64,000 bases of DNA from Paracoccus endophyticus (GTDB lineage Bacteria > Pseudomonadota > Alphaproteobacteria > Rhodobacterales > Rhodobacteraceae), in the NCBI RefSeq assembly GCF_003286075.1, contig NZ_QLUV01000001.1:1-64000 (forward strand). The letters run 5' to 3'. Numbering within the stretch: position 1 is the stretch's first letter; every line of letters starts with the position of its first letter. The position numbers and the translations under genes are program-made. The notes under the pieces are model-generated. The model saw nothing but the letters and a program-made list of their open reading frames with translations, made no database searches and was not told where the DNA came from. This document shows, piece after piece, positions 27,509 to 36,164 of the stretch.

Positions 27509-28387
27509 TCACTCCCAGTCGGGGATCAGGCGGCGGTACATGTGCCAGCTGGCATGCCCCAGCACCGGCAGGGCGACGAACAGGCCCAGAAACAGCGGCA
27601 CGATGCCGGCGAACAGCAGCACCGCCACGACCACGGCCCAGGCCAGCATCACGCCGGGGTTGGCCGCGACCGCGCCGAAGCTTGCGATGATGGCGCTGAT
27701 GAAATCGACCTCTCGGTCCAGGATCAGCGGCAGGCCCGCCACCGTGATGGCGAACAGGACGGCGGCGAATCCCGCGCCGATGGCGGTGCCGACCGTCAGC
27801 ATCACCAGCCCGCGGCCCTGAAGCATCAGGTCCGGCGAGGACATGATGTTGGTCAGCGCCTGCAATCCCATGAACAGCGCAAAGATCGTGTGGGCGACGA
27901 ACACCCAGAACATGAACATCAGCAGGATGACCATCGCCATGGATGGCACCTGCCGGTCCTTCTGCGCGAAGACGACGCCCATCACCGACAGCCAGTCCAG
28001 CGCCTCGCCGGCCTCGATCCGGCGGCTGACCTCGTAGAGCCCGACCGCGGCGAAGGGGGCGATCAGCGGAAAGCCCACGACAAAGGGGATCAGCCACCAC
28101 TCTTGCCCCGCAGCCAGGGCCACCGCCGACAGCACCAGCCCCCCGGCGACGTAAAAGGCCGCGAAGAACAGCCCGAACCCCGGCGCCCGGCGGAAATCGC
28201 GCCAGCCGTCGCGCAGCGCGCCGCCGATCGCGTCGAAGCCGATCACCGCGGGTGGCGGAATCTCGTCGGCCTCGCCGCTGGCGCGCCCCTCGGCGGGGTC
28301 GGGGTCAGGCATCGGGTCGGGCATCGGCGGGCGTGTCGGGTCGGGCAGCGGGTTCGGACGCGGCACCGGATCGGCGGGGTGGCTCAT
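27509..28387 (-). CDS. DUF2189 membrane protein with proline/aspartate-rich N-terminus
   Basis: This 292-residue inner membrane protein has a disordered N-terminal 45 residues with repeated PDP and PDPMPDP units. Six or so hydrophobic helices follow. The signature WRDFRRAPGFGLFFAAFYVAGG near residue 62 (shown here by its WRDFRRAP core), then PFAAVGLYEVSRRIEAGE and the C-terminal HASWHMYRRLI, are typical of DUF2189. The family is common in Rhodobacteraceae and has no known function, although its helices resemble cytochrome-associated membrane subunits. It may form a unit with coaD, 72 bases upstream on the same strand. Confidence 0.75.
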   Translation of the reverse strand: MSHPADPVPRPNPLPDPTRPPMPDPMPDPDPAEGRASGEADEIPPPAVIGFDAIGGALRDGWRDFRRAPGFGLFFAAFYVAGGLVLSAVALAAGQEWWLIPFVVGFPLIAPFAAVGLYEVSRRIEAGEALDWLSVMGVVFAQKDRQVPSMAMVILLMFMFWVFVAHTIFALFMGLQALTNIMSSPDLMLQGRGLVMLTVGTAIGAGFAAVLFAITVAGLPLILDREVDFISAIIASFGAVAANPGVMLAWAVVVAVLLFAGIVPLFLGLFVALPVLGHASWHMYRRLIPDWE

Positions 28388-28459
28388 CGCTGTCTCTCCT
28401 GTTGGGGCCGCGCGAGCGTGTGTCCGCCACGCGCCCGCCCGCGCCCCTGGGCCGGCATC

Positions 28460-28969
28460 TCAGCCAGGGGCGGCGGGCTGGGCATAGCGGTCGCGCAGGG
28501 CGGTGTTGACGGGGGGCGTCACGAATTTCGACACGTCGCCGCCAAGGCGCGCGATTTCCTTGACCAGCTTGGACGCGATGGCCTGTCGGCGCGCGTCGGC
28601 CATCAGGAACACCGTCTCGACGCTGGCGTCCAGCGCGCGGTTCATGCCGACCATCTGGAATTCGTATTCGAAATCCGCGACCGCGCGCAGGCCGCGGATG
28701 ATGATGCCGGCGTTGACATCGCGCGCGGCGTCGATCAGCAGGTTCTCGAACGGGTGGACGACGATCTCGCCGCCGGTCTTCTGCACGATGGCCTGGCATT
28801 CCGCCTGGACCATGGCCACGCGCTGTTCCAGCGTGAAGGCCGGGCCCTTGTCGCGGTTTATCGCCACGCCGATCACCAGCCGGTCCACCAGCGCCATGGC
28901 GCGCTGGATGATGTCCACATGGCCCAGCGTGACCGGGTCGAAGGTACCTGGGTAAAGGCCGATGCGCAT
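28460..28969 (-). CDS. coaD: Phosphopantetheine adenylyltransferase
   Basis: This 169-residue enzyme transfers AMP from ATP to 4'-phosphopantetheine in coenzyme A synthesis. The nucleotidyltransferase motif GTFDPVTLGH begins at residue 9, RGLRAVADFEYE is near residue 92, and the second ATP-binding motif is present as IASKLVKEIARLGG near residue 130. The length is normal for CoaD. It sits between the DUF2189 gene and the CBS-domain gene on the minus strand without overlap, so it may be transcribed alone. Confidence 0.94.
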   Translation of the reverse strand: MRIGLYPGTFDPVTLGHVDIIQRAMALVDRLVIGVAINRDKGPAFTLEQRVAMVQAECQAIVQKTGGEIVVHPFENLLIDAARDVNAGIIIRGLRAVADFEYEFQMVGMNRALDASVETVFLMADARRQAIASKLVKEIARLGGDVSKFVTPPVNTALRDRYAQPAAPG

Positions 28970-29049
28970 CTGCGGCTCCGTTCACGGGGACGTCATACGG
29001 AAAGCCGGAAACGCCGCGCTTGGCAAGCGCCGCGCGGCGGCAAATCCGC

Positions 29050-29490
29050 TCAGTTCCCCATGATCATGCCGGTCAGCGCCTCTTTTTCGGCCGAAAGCTC
29101 CTTGAGGCGGGCGGACACGGCGTCGCCGATCGAGACGACGCCCAGCATCTTTCCGTGGTCGTCCACCACCGGAAGGTGGCGGAAGCGGCCGTCGGTCATG
29201 CGCTGCAACACGGTCAGCGCGTCCTCGGCGCAGACGCAGGTGGACACATTGCGGGTCATCAGGTCGCCGACCTTGCGCTCCATGAGCTCGGCCCCCGACC
29301 GGCCCAGTTCCCGCACGATGTCGCGTTCCGACAGGATGCCGTCGGGCGACGTGCCGTCGGCCGACACCACGACGGCGCCGATCCGGCGTTCGGCCAGCAG
29401 CCGGACGGCATCCGAGACCAGACTGTCGGGCGTCACCGTGACCAGCGTGTCGGGCCCGGTCTTCATCGCGAGAATCTGTTTGACGATCAT
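29050..29490 (-). CDS. CBS-domain pair protein
   Basis: This 146-residue cytoplasmic protein consists almost only of two CBS motifs, at residues about 12-65 and 78-130. The repeated elements are AVRLLAERRIGAVVV with GILSERDIVR, and ALTVLQRMTDGRFRHLPVV with GVVSIGDAV. Such stand-alone CBS pairs bind adenosine nucleotides and are thought to sense energy state; no partner is evident here. The start at 29490 has a GGGGGAAAG sequence ahead of it, better than the longer frame beginning at 29559. Its upstream neighbour, the LysR regulator, ends 56 bases away on the same strand. Confidence 0.82.
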   Translation of the reverse strand: MIVKQILAMKTGPDTLVTVTPDSLVSDAVRLLAERRIGAVVVSADGTSPDGILSERDIVRELGRSGAELMERKVGDLMTRNVSTCVCAEDALTVLQRMTDGRFRHLPVVDDHGKMLGVVSIGDAVSARLKELSAEKEALTGMIMGN

Positions 29491-29545
29491 CTGCTTTCCC
29501 CCATTGCGTGCGTTGCCGTCAGCGTTGCCGCGGCGCGGCCCTGCG

Positions 29546-30466
29546 TCAAGTGCGACCATGCTCGGGCGGGGGATCGGCGGCGCCGGCCAGCAGCTCCAGC
29601 CGGGCGACCTCGCGGCGGATGCCGGTCGCCACCGCCTCGGCCAGCCGGGTCAGACGGTCGGACCGGCGGTCGTCGGCATGACGGATCAGCCAGAACGACC
29701 GGGTCAGCGCGATGTCGCGGGTCAGCAGGCGGCGCACGCCGGGGGCGAAGGGAATCGCGAAGTCGTGGACGATGCCCAGCCCCGCCCCTGCCCGGATCGC
29801 CTGCATCTGCACGCTGACCGAGTTCGAGGACAGCACCGCCCGGTCGGCCCCCGTTTCGGGCATGTAGTCCAGCTCTCGATCAAAGATCATGTCGGCGATA
29901 TAGCCGATCATGCGGTGCCCGCGCAGGTCCGCCTGCGACCGGATCGGCGGATGCCCGGCCAGATAGTCGGCGTGCCCGGCCAGGTGCAGGTGATAGTCGG
30001 TGATCTTCTGGACCGACGCGCGGCCGGTTTCCGGGCGGCTGACGGCGACCGCCATGTCGGCCTCGCGCCGCGACAGGTTGAACACGCGCGGCAGCGCGAC
30101 GATCTGGATGTCCAGCCCGGGATGCTCGGCCACCATCCGCGCGCAGATCTGCGGCAGGACATAGTTCGCGCAGCCGTCGGGCGCCCCGATCCGCAGCTGT
30201 CCGGTCAGCCCGCCCGTGCCCGCGCTTTCCGCGGCGGCGCCGGCCGCGGCCTCGACCGCCTCGGCGTGGGGCAGCAGCGCGACCCCTTCGGCCGTGGCGG
30301 CATAGCCCTGGGGGGTCTTGGCAAACAGCACCCGTCCCAGCGCGGTTTCCAGCCGCGCGATCCGCCGCCCCACGGTCGAGGCGTCCATCCCCAGCCGCCG
30401 CCCGGCGGCCGACAGCGATTCCTCGCGCGCGACGGCCAGGAACACGCGCAGATCGTCCCAGTCCAC
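29546..30466 (-). CDS. LysR-family regulator, divergent from valine degradation genes
   Basis: This 306-residue regulator has a LysR helix-turn-helix at residues 1-60, with SLSAAGRRLGMDASTVGRRI. A ligand-binding domain follows from about residue 90. It starts at GTG 30466 and is transcribed away from mmsA, with 114 bases between them. A perfect TTTGCA-N4-TGCAAA palindrome lies in that gap, 11 bases from its start. It most likely controls the mmsA cluster and itself, with a branched-chain amino acid intermediate as effector. The effector is inferred from gene position only. Confidence 0.8.
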   Translation of the reverse strand: MDWDDLRVFLAVAREESLSAAGRRLGMDASTVGRRIARLETALGRVLFAKTPQGYAATAEGVALLPHAEAVEAAAGAAAESAGTGGLTGQLRIGAPDGCANYVLPQICARMVAEHPGLDIQIVALPRVFNLSRREADMAVAVSRPETGRASVQKITDYHLHLAGHADYLAGHPPIRSQADLRGHRMIGYIADMIFDRELDYMPETGADRAVLSSNSVSVQMQAIRAGAGLGIVHDFAIPFAPGVRRLLTRDIALTRSFWLIRHADDRRSDRLTRLAEAVATGIRREVARLELLAGAADPPPEHGRT

Positions 30467-30476
30467 CGCCCGCCCC

Positions 30477-30492
30477 TTTGCATTCCTGCAAA
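30477..30492. promoter_or_regulatory. Perfect LysR-type palindrome between LysR gene and mmsA
   Basis: TTTGCA (30477-30482) and TGCAAA (30487-30492) are separated by TTCC. This contains the T-N11-A core expected of LysR recognition sites. It lies next to the regulator's start codon, where binding would repress the regulator and activate mmsA. Confidence 0.5.
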
Positions 30493-30580
30493 ACCCTTTG
30501 GCGGCATCGTCGCTTTATTCCGCGAAATCGCAAGGCTAAGGTGCGGGCAACCATCAGGCCGGCCTTAGCGGAGGAATGCG

Positions 30581-32080
30581 ATGCGTCAGGTGAATCACTG
30601 GATAGACGGCAAGGACACGGCGGGCACGTCCGGCCGCACCGCCGATGTCTTCAACCCTGCCACGGGCGAGGTTCAGGCCAAGGTCGCGCTGGCCAGCAAG
30701 GCCGAGATGGACGACGCCATCGACCGCGCCGCGCAGGCGCAGGTGAAATGGGGTGCGACCAACCCCCAGCGCCGCGCCCGCGTGATGATGAAGATGGTGG
30801 ACCTCATCAACCGCGACATGGACAAGATGGCCGAGATGCTGTCGTCCGAGCATGGCAAGACATTCCCCGACGCCAAGGGCGACATCCAGCGCGGGCTCGA
30901 GGTGATCGAGTTCGCGATCGGCGCCCCCCACCAGCTGAAGGGCGAGTTCATCGACTCGGCCGGTCCGGGCATCGACATGTATTCCATGCGCCAGCCGCTG
31001 GGCGTCGTGGCCGCGATCACGCCGTTCAACTTTCCGGCCATGATCCCGCTGTGGAAGCTGGGCCCGGCCCTCGCCTCGGGCAACGCGGTCATCCTGAAGC
31101 CCAGCGAGCGCGATCCGACCGTTCCCAACATGCTGGCGCAGCTGTTCCAGGAGGCGGGGCTGCCCGACGGCGTCTTGCAGGTCGTCCACGGCGACAAGGA
31201 GGCGGTGGACGCCATCCTCGACAGCGAGGTCATCCAGGCCGTGGGCTTCGTCGGCTCGACCCCCATCGCGCAGTACATCTATGAACGCGCGGCCCAGACC
31301 GGCAAGCGGGCGCAGTGCTTTGGCGGCGCCAAGAACCACATGATCATCATGCCCGACGCCGACCTGGACCAGGCGGCCGACGCGCTGGTGGGCGCGGGCT
31401 TCGGGGCCGCGGGCGAACGCTGCATGGCGATTTCCGTCGCCGTCCCGGTAGGCGAAAAGACCGCCGACGCGCTGATCGAAAAGCTGGTGCCGCGGATCGA
31501 AAAGCTGAAGGTCGGTCCCTGGACCGCGGGCAACGACGTGGACTACGGCCCGGTCGTGACCAGGGCGGCCAAGGAGAACATCCTGCGGCTGGTCAACCGC
31601 GGCGTCGAGCAGGGGGCCGAGCTGGTCGTGGACAGCCGCGATTTCAGCCTGCAGGGCTATGAGGACGGGTTCTTCGTCGGCCCCCACCTGTTCGACCGCG
31701 TGACGCCGGACATGGACATCTACAAGACCGAGATCTTCGGCCCGGTCCTGTCCACCGTCCGCGCCGGGTCCTACGAAGAGGCGCTGAAGCTGACCATGGA
31801 CCACGAATACGGCAACGGCACCGCGATCTTTACCCGCGACGGCGACACCGCCCGCGATTTCGCCAGCCGCGTCAATGTGGGCATGATCGGGATCAACGTC
31901 CCGATCCCGGTGCCGCTGGCCTATTTCACCTTTGGCGGGTGGAAGCGGTCGGGCTTTGGCGACCTGAACCAGCACGGGCCCGATGCCTTCCGGTTCTATA
32001 CGCGCACCAAGACCGTGACCTCGCGCTGGCCCTCGGGCATCAAGGAAGGCTCGGCCTTCAACTTCAAGGCCATGGACTGA
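30581..32080 (+). CDS. mmsA: Methylmalonate-semialdehyde dehydrogenase (CoA-acylating)
   Basis: This 499-residue NAD- and CoA-dependent enzyme converts methylmalonate semialdehyde to propionyl-CoA in valine degradation. The catalytic cysteine is Cys281 in AAGERCMAIS, a motif special to MmsA in the aldehyde dehydrogenase family. NFPAMIPLWK near residue 149 and GGWKRSGFGDLNQHG near residue 450 also fit. The start has GGAGG about eight bases upstream. It opens the valine pathway unit controlled by the divergent LysR gene. A strong hairpin follows, but the next three genes carry the earlier steps of the same pathway. Confidence 0.94.
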   Translation: MRQVNHWIDGKDTAGTSGRTADVFNPATGEVQAKVALASKAEMDDAIDRAAQAQVKWGATNPQRRARVMMKMVDLINRDMDKMAEMLSSEHGKTFPDAKGDIQRGLEVIEFAIGAPHQLKGEFIDSAGPGIDMYSMRQPLGVVAAITPFNFPAMIPLWKLGPALASGNAVILKPSERDPTVPNMLAQLFQEAGLPDGVLQVVHGDKEAVDAILDSEVIQAVGFVGSTPIAQYIYERAAQTGKRAQCFGGAKNHMIIMPDADLDQAADALVGAGFGAAGERCMAISVAVPVGEKTADALIEKLVPRIEKLKVGPWTAGNDVDYGPVVTRAAKENILRLVNRGVEQGAELVVDSRDFSLQGYEDGFFVGPHLFDRVTPDMDIYKTEIFGPVLSTVRAGSYEEALKLTMDHEYGNGTAIFTRDGDTARDFASRVNVGMIGINVPIPVPLAYFTFGGWKRSGFGDLNQHGPDAFRFYTRTKTVTSRWPSGIKEGSAFNFKAMD

Positions 32081-32086
32081 CACACC

Positions 32087-32118
32087 GGGGGCGCCGCGGG
32101 ACAGCCCGCCGCGCCCCC
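32087..32118 (+). terminator. Strong GC hairpin after mmsA
   Basis: GGGGGCGC pairs with GCGCCCCC, and the inner GCGGG pairs with CCCGC around ACA, giving 13 or more pairs. It starts seven bases after the mmsA stop. Without a U-tract it may only weaken read-through into the acyl-CoA dehydrogenase gene. Confidence 0.5.
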
Positions 32119-32252
32119 GAACCCCTGCATCCGCAGGACGGGGCGCGCCGCGGCGCCCCGGTCACGCCACGGGGCCGGTCCGGATCGCTGCAACAGTCGT
32201 GCAACACTGGACCGCTAGCCCGCCGATCGACAGCCACGCGAAGGGAGAGCGC

Positions 32253-33398
32253 ATGGATTTCGCCTTGTCCGAGGAACAGCAGGCCATCTTCGACATGGCC
32301 CGCGATTTCGGCCGGTCCGAGATCGCGCCCCATTCCCATGAATGGGAAGCCGCCGGCACCATCCCCAGGGACCTGTGGCCCAAGGCCGCAGCACTCGGCC
32401 TGGGCGGGCTTTACGTGTCCGAGGACTACGGCGGCTCGGGCCTGACCCGGCTGGACGCGACGCTGGTGTTCGAGGCGCTGGCCATGGCCGACCCGGCGGT
32501 GGGGTCGTTCCTGTCGATCCACAACATGTGCGGCGGCATGATCGACAAGTTCGGCAAGCCCGAGGACAAGGAACGCTGGCTGCCCGACCTGTGTTCGATG
32601 CGCAAGGTGTTTTCCTATTGCCTGACCGAGCCGGGCAGCGGATCGGACGCCGCCGCCCTGCGGACCCGGGCCGAGCGCACCAACACCGGCTGGACCCTGA
32701 ACGGGACCAAGGCCTTCATTTCGGGCGGCAGCTATTCCGACGCCTATGTGTGCATGGTCCGCACCGGCGAGGACGGGCCGAAGGGCATCTCGACCGTCGT
32801 GGTCGAGGACGGCACGCCCGGCCTGTCCTTTGGCGCGCTCGAGCGCAAGATGGGCTGGCAGGCGCAGCCTACGACGCAGGTCCAGTTCGACGATTGCGCG
32901 ATCCCGGCCGACAACCTGCTGGGCGAGGAAGGGCGCGGATTCACCTATGCGATGGCGGGGCTGGACGGCGGGCGGCTGAACATCGCGGCCAGCGCGCTGG
33001 GGGGCGCGCAGCAGGCGCTGGACCAGACGCTGAGCTACATGGGCGAGCGCCGGGCCTTTGGAAGGACGCTGGACCAGTTCCAGGCGTTGCAGTTCAAGCT
33101 GGCCGAGATGGAGGTCGCGTTGCAGTCCGCCCGCGTCTTCCTGCGGCAGGCCGCGTGGAAGCTGGACAACCAGACGCCCGACGCGACAAAGTTCTGCGCG
33201 ATGGCCAAGGTCTATGTGACCGACAGCGCCTTTGAGGTCGCCAACACCTGCCTGCAACTGCACGGCGGCTATGGCTATCTGGCCGACTATGGCGTCGAGA
33301 AGATCGTCCGCGACCTGCGGGTCCATCAGATCCTTGAAGGCACGAACGAGATCATGCGGATGATCGTCAGCCGCGCCCTGCTGGCGGAGCGTGCGTGA
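32253..33398 (+). CDS. Isobutyryl-CoA dehydrogenase-type acyl-CoA dehydrogenase
   Basis: This 381-residue flavoprotein has the acyl-CoA dehydrogenase fold. AYCLTEPGSGSDAA-type sequence appears as YCLTEPGSGSDAAALR near residue 125. The FAD-binding LQLHGGYGYLADY is near residue 335, and the catalytic glutamate lies in QILEGTNEIMR near residue 360. The neighbours mmsA, mmsB and the hydratase-like gene make isobutyryl-CoA the best substrate, giving methacrylyl-CoA. The ATG at 32253 is supported by GGGAGAG upstream and by the family N-terminus. It overlaps the following gene by one base. Confidence 0.86.
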   Translation: MDFALSEEQQAIFDMARDFGRSEIAPHSHEWEAAGTIPRDLWPKAAALGLGGLYVSEDYGGSGLTRLDATLVFEALAMADPAVGSFLSIHNMCGGMIDKFGKPEDKERWLPDLCSMRKVFSYCLTEPGSGSDAAALRTRAERTNTGWTLNGTKAFISGGSYSDAYVCMVRTGEDGPKGISTVVVEDGTPGLSFGALERKMGWQAQPTTQVQFDDCAIPADNLLGEEGRGFTYAMAGLDGGRLNIAASALGGAQQALDQTLSYMGERRAFGRTLDQFQALQFKLAEMEVALQSARVFLRQAAWKLDNQTPDATKFCAMAKVYVTDSAFEVANTCLQLHGGYGYLADYGVEKIVRDLRVHQILEGTNEIMRMIVSRALLAERA

Positions 33399-34399
33399 TG
33401 GCCGATCTGACGATCCGCACCGACCGGCGCGCCGGCCGCATCACCCTGAATCGTCCCGCCGCGCTGAACGCGCTGAGCCACGAGATGGCCAACGACATCA
33501 AGACCGCGCTGGACCGCTGGCGCGACGATCCGGCTGTGGCGCTGGTCATCATCGACGCCGAGGGCGACCGCGCCTTTTGCGCCGGCGGCGACATCGCGGC
33601 GGTCTATCACGGCGGGCGGGCGGGCGACCACGCCATCGGGCAACGGTTCTTCGCCGACGAATACCGCATGAACGCAACCATCGCCGATTACCCCAAGCCG
33701 ATCGTCGCCTTCATGCAGGGCTTTGTCATGGGCGGGGGCGTGGGCATCGGCGGCCACGCCAGCCACCGGGTCGTGGGCGACACCACCCAGATGGCGATGC
33801 CGGAAACGGGCATCGGCCTGATCCCGGACGTGGGGGGCACGTGGCTGCTGTCGCGCGCGCCGGGGCGGATCGGGGAATATCTGGGCCTGACGGGCGCGCG
33901 CATGGGCGCGGGCGACGCGATCCATTCCGGGTTCGCCAACCTCTATCTGCCCGAGGCCGACTGGCCCGCGGCCAAGGACCGGCTGGCCGAGACGGGCGAC
34001 GCGGCCAGCCTGAAGGGGAAGACCCCGCCGCAGGCCGCCCTGGCCGACCGGGACCTGTCGGCCTTTGGCGGGCGCAGCGTGGCCGAGATCATCGGCGCGC
34101 TCGAGGCGGCCGGCAATGACGAGGCGCTGAAGCCGATCCGGCGCAACTCGCCCCTGTCCATGGCCGCGACGCTGGCGATGGTGCGCGCGGCGCGCGGCGA
34201 CCGGCGGATGCAGGACAGCCTGGCACGCGAATACCGATTCACCCACCGCGCGACCGAACATTCCGATTTTATCGAGGGCGTCCGCGCGCAGATCATCGAC
34301 AAGGACCGCACTCCGGTCTGGTCGCGCCCCGCGGACCCCGCGGCGGTCGATGCGATGCTGGCGCCCCTGGGCGACGCCGAACTGAACTGGGAGGACTGA
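33398..34399 (+). CDS. 3-hydroxyisobutyryl-CoA hydrolase
   Basis: This 333-residue protein belongs to the crotonase superfamily. It has the oxyanion-hole segments FCAGGDIAAVYHGG near residue 63 and FVMGGGVGIGGHASHRV near 108. MPETGIGLIPDVGGTW near 131 holds the glutamate and aspartate typical of 3-hydroxyisobutyryl-CoA hydrolases rather than plain hydratases. The length of about 340 also fits the hydrolase. It releases 3-hydroxyisobutyrate for mmsB, two bases downstream. A methacrylyl-CoA hydratase is missing from the cluster and is probably supplied elsewhere. The start overlaps the previous stop (TGATG). Confidence 0.85.
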   Translation: MADLTIRTDRRAGRITLNRPAALNALSHEMANDIKTALDRWRDDPAVALVIIDAEGDRAFCAGGDIAAVYHGGRAGDHAIGQRFFADEYRMNATIADYPKPIVAFMQGFVMGGGVGIGGHASHRVVGDTTQMAMPETGIGLIPDVGGTWLLSRAPGRIGEYLGLTGARMGAGDAIHSGFANLYLPEADWPAAKDRLAETGDAASLKGKTPPQAALADRDLSAFGGRSVAEIIGALEAAGNDEALKPIRRNSPLSMAATLAMVRAARGDRRMQDSLAREYRFTHRATEHSDFIEGVRAQIIDKDRTPVWSRPADPAAVDAMLAPLGDAELNWED

Positions 34400-34400
34400 G

Positions 34401-35276
34401 ATGCGGATCGGGTTCATCGGACTGGGCAACATGGGCGCGCCGATGGCGCTGAACCTCTTGCGCGCGGGCCACGATGTCAGGGGCTTTGACGTGTCGGGCA
34501 CCGTGCCCGAGGGCATCGCCGCCGGGGCCAGCGCCGCCGATGTCGCGCGGGGCGCGGACGTGGTCATCACCATGCTGCCCAACGGCCAGATCCTGCGCAC
34601 CGTCGCGGCCGAGGTGATCCCCGCGATGCGGCCCGGCGCGGTGCTGTGCGACTGTTCGACCGTGGACGTGGACAGTGCCCGCGCGGTGGCCGCCGACGCC
34701 GCGGCCGCACGGCTGGGGGCGCTGGATGCGCCCGTCTCGGGCGGCATCGGGGGCGCGGCCGCCGGAACGCTGACCTTCATGGTGGGCGGGCCGGACGACG
34801 CCTTCGAGACGGTCCGCCCGCTGTTCGAGCTGATGGGCCAGAAGGCCGTGCACTGCGGCGCGGCCGGCGCGGGCCAGGCCGCCAAGATCTGCAACAACAT
34901 GATCTTGGGCGCCACGATGATCGCCACCTGCGAGGCGTTTGCGCTGGCCGACAAGCTGGGGCTGGACCGCGCGAGGATGTTCGACGTGGTGTCGACCTCG
35001 TCGGGCTACAGCTGGTCGATGAACGCCTATTGCCCGGCGCCGGGCGTGGGGCCGACCTCGCCCGCCGACAACGGCTACAAGCCCGGTTTCGCGGCCGAGC
35101 TGATGCTGAAGGACCTTCGCCTGTCGCAGCAGGCGGCCGAGGCCGTCGATGCCGACACCCCGATGGGCCAGCTTGCCACGCAGCTTTACACCCAGTTCGT
35201 CGAATCCGAGGACGGGCGCGGGCGCGATTTCTCGGCGATGCTGCCGCGGCTGGCGGCACGCGGCAGGCACGGTTGA
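34401..35276 (+). CDS. mmsB: 3-hydroxyisobutyrate dehydrogenase
   Basis: This 291-residue NAD-dependent enzyme oxidises 3-hydroxyisobutyrate to methylmalonate semialdehyde, the substrate of mmsA. The Rossmann motif IGFIGLGNMGAPMALNL lies at the N-terminus. The substrate motif DAPVSGGIGGAAAGTL is near residue 112, and the catalytic lysine is in GQAAKICNNM near 160. The order acyl-CoA dehydrogenase, hydrolase, mmsB is contiguous with almost no spacing, so the three genes share one transcript. Confidence 0.93.
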   Translation: MRIGFIGLGNMGAPMALNLLRAGHDVRGFDVSGTVPEGIAAGASAADVARGADVVITMLPNGQILRTVAAEVIPAMRPGAVLCDCSTVDVDSARAVAADAAAARLGALDAPVSGGIGGAAAGTLTFMVGGPDDAFETVRPLFELMGQKAVHCGAAGAGQAAKICNNMILGATMIATCEAFALADKLGLDRARMFDVVSTSSGYSWSMNAYCPAPGVGPTSPADNGYKPGFAAELMLKDLRLSQQAAEAVDADTPMGQLATQLYTQFVESEDGRGRDFSAMLPRLAARGRHG

Positions 35277-35371
35277 TGCAGCGGCGGTGGGCCGCGCGCG
35301 ACTTATCGTCGTCGCGCTGCAACGTCTTGGCCCGGCGCGGCGTTGATCCGGGTTAACAAAGGATGATCGCC

Positions 35372-35878
35372 ATGAACCGAACTGCGCTGCTCGCCGGCCT
35401 GTTGGCCGCGACCCTGCCCCTGGCTGCGCTGGCCGACAAGCCCGGCCACGCGGGCGGCAAGGGGAATGGCCACGGCAAGGACAAGCACGCGGCCAGGGTG
35501 CAGTCGGACCGCCGCGCCCCCGAGGGGCGGCGCGACCCTGTGGTGGTCGTCCGCGCCCGCGGGCGGGACAGCGTCGTGGTGGTGGACCGCGGCGATCATC
35601 CGGTCCGGGTCATGGCGCAACGGGCCTGCCCGCCCGGACTGGCGAAAAAGGACCCGGCCTGCGTTCCGCCCGGCCAGGCCGGAAAGGGCCGCGTCGTGGT
35701 CGGGGACCGCATCGACTGGGACAGGGCCCATGTCGTGACGCGGCCTGGGCTTTATGGGCTGGCGGTGCCGCCGCCGGGCCAACGCTATGCCGTGGTGGAT
35801 GGGCGCCTGGTGCGCATCGACGATGATTCGGCCCGAATCCTGTCGATCGTGCGGCTGGTGGACGCGCTGCTCGACTGA
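35372..35878 (+). CDS. Secreted basic protein, RcnB-like
   Basis: This 168-residue protein begins with a signal peptide ending at ALA-DKPGHAGG. A glycine/histidine/lysine-rich stretch follows, which could bind metal. After it come a basic region, a CPPGLAKKDPACVPPGQAGK motif near residue 95, and a C-terminal part resembling the RcnB periplasmic domain (DWDRAHVVTRPGLYGL-PPPGQRYAVVDGRLVRID). AAAGGA is eight bases before ATG 35372, which is better placed than ATG 35363. It probably acts in the periplasm. The link to nickel/cobalt RcnB is domain-level only. Confidence 0.62.
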   Translation: MNRTALLAGLLAATLPLAALADKPGHAGGKGNGHGKDKHAARVQSDRRAPEGRRDPVVVVRARGRDSVVVVDRGDHPVRVMAQRACPPGLAKKDPACVPPGQAGKGRVVVGDRIDWDRAHVVTRPGLYGLAVPPPGQRYAVVDGRLVRIDDDSARILSIVRLVDALLD

Positions 35879-35900
35879 CCGGCGTCCTCGCCGATCGACG

Positions 35901-35929
35901 TTGATCCCGGGGCCAGTCCGCGATACATT
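35901..35929 (+). promoter_or_regulatory. Sigma-70-like promoter for the DUF2892 gene
   Basis: TTGATC (35901-35906) and TACATT (35924-35929) are separated by exactly 17 bases. They sit about 30 bases before the start codon of the next gene. The match to consensus is good for such GC-rich DNA. Confidence 0.5.
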
Positions 35930-35959
35930 CCCTTTATTGCATTCGTTCAAAGGGGGGGC

Positions 35960-36160
35960 ATGATGCCGCGCAACATGGGTTCGCTTGACCGGGTCATCCG
36001 GGTGGTCGTCGGTCTGGCGCTGCTGGCGGGGTTCTTTCTGAACACCACGGCGGAATGGCGGTGGCTGTATCTGCTGGGGATCGTGCCCCTGATGACGGGC
36101 CTGGCCGGCACCTGCCCGATGTATTCGATCCTGGGCGTGAATACCTGCGCGCGTCGCTAG
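35960..36160 (+). CDS. DUF2892 small inner membrane protein
   Basis: This 66-residue protein has two hydrophobic helices and the YgaP-like DUF2892 pattern. It opens NMGSLDRVIRVVVGLALL and ends with GLAGTCPMYSILGVNTC, so it keeps the conserved cysteines. Such proteins are often found near rhodanese or sulfur proteins, but none occurs here. A run of AGGGGGGG just before the ATG serves as ribosome binding site; an ATG three bases later is equally possible. It converges with recN, leaving only four bases between stops. Confidence 0.8.
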   Translation: MMPRNMGSLDRVIRVVVGLALLAGFFLNTTAEWRWLYLLGIVPLMTGLAGTCPMYSILGVNTCARR

Positions 36161-36164
36161 GGCC

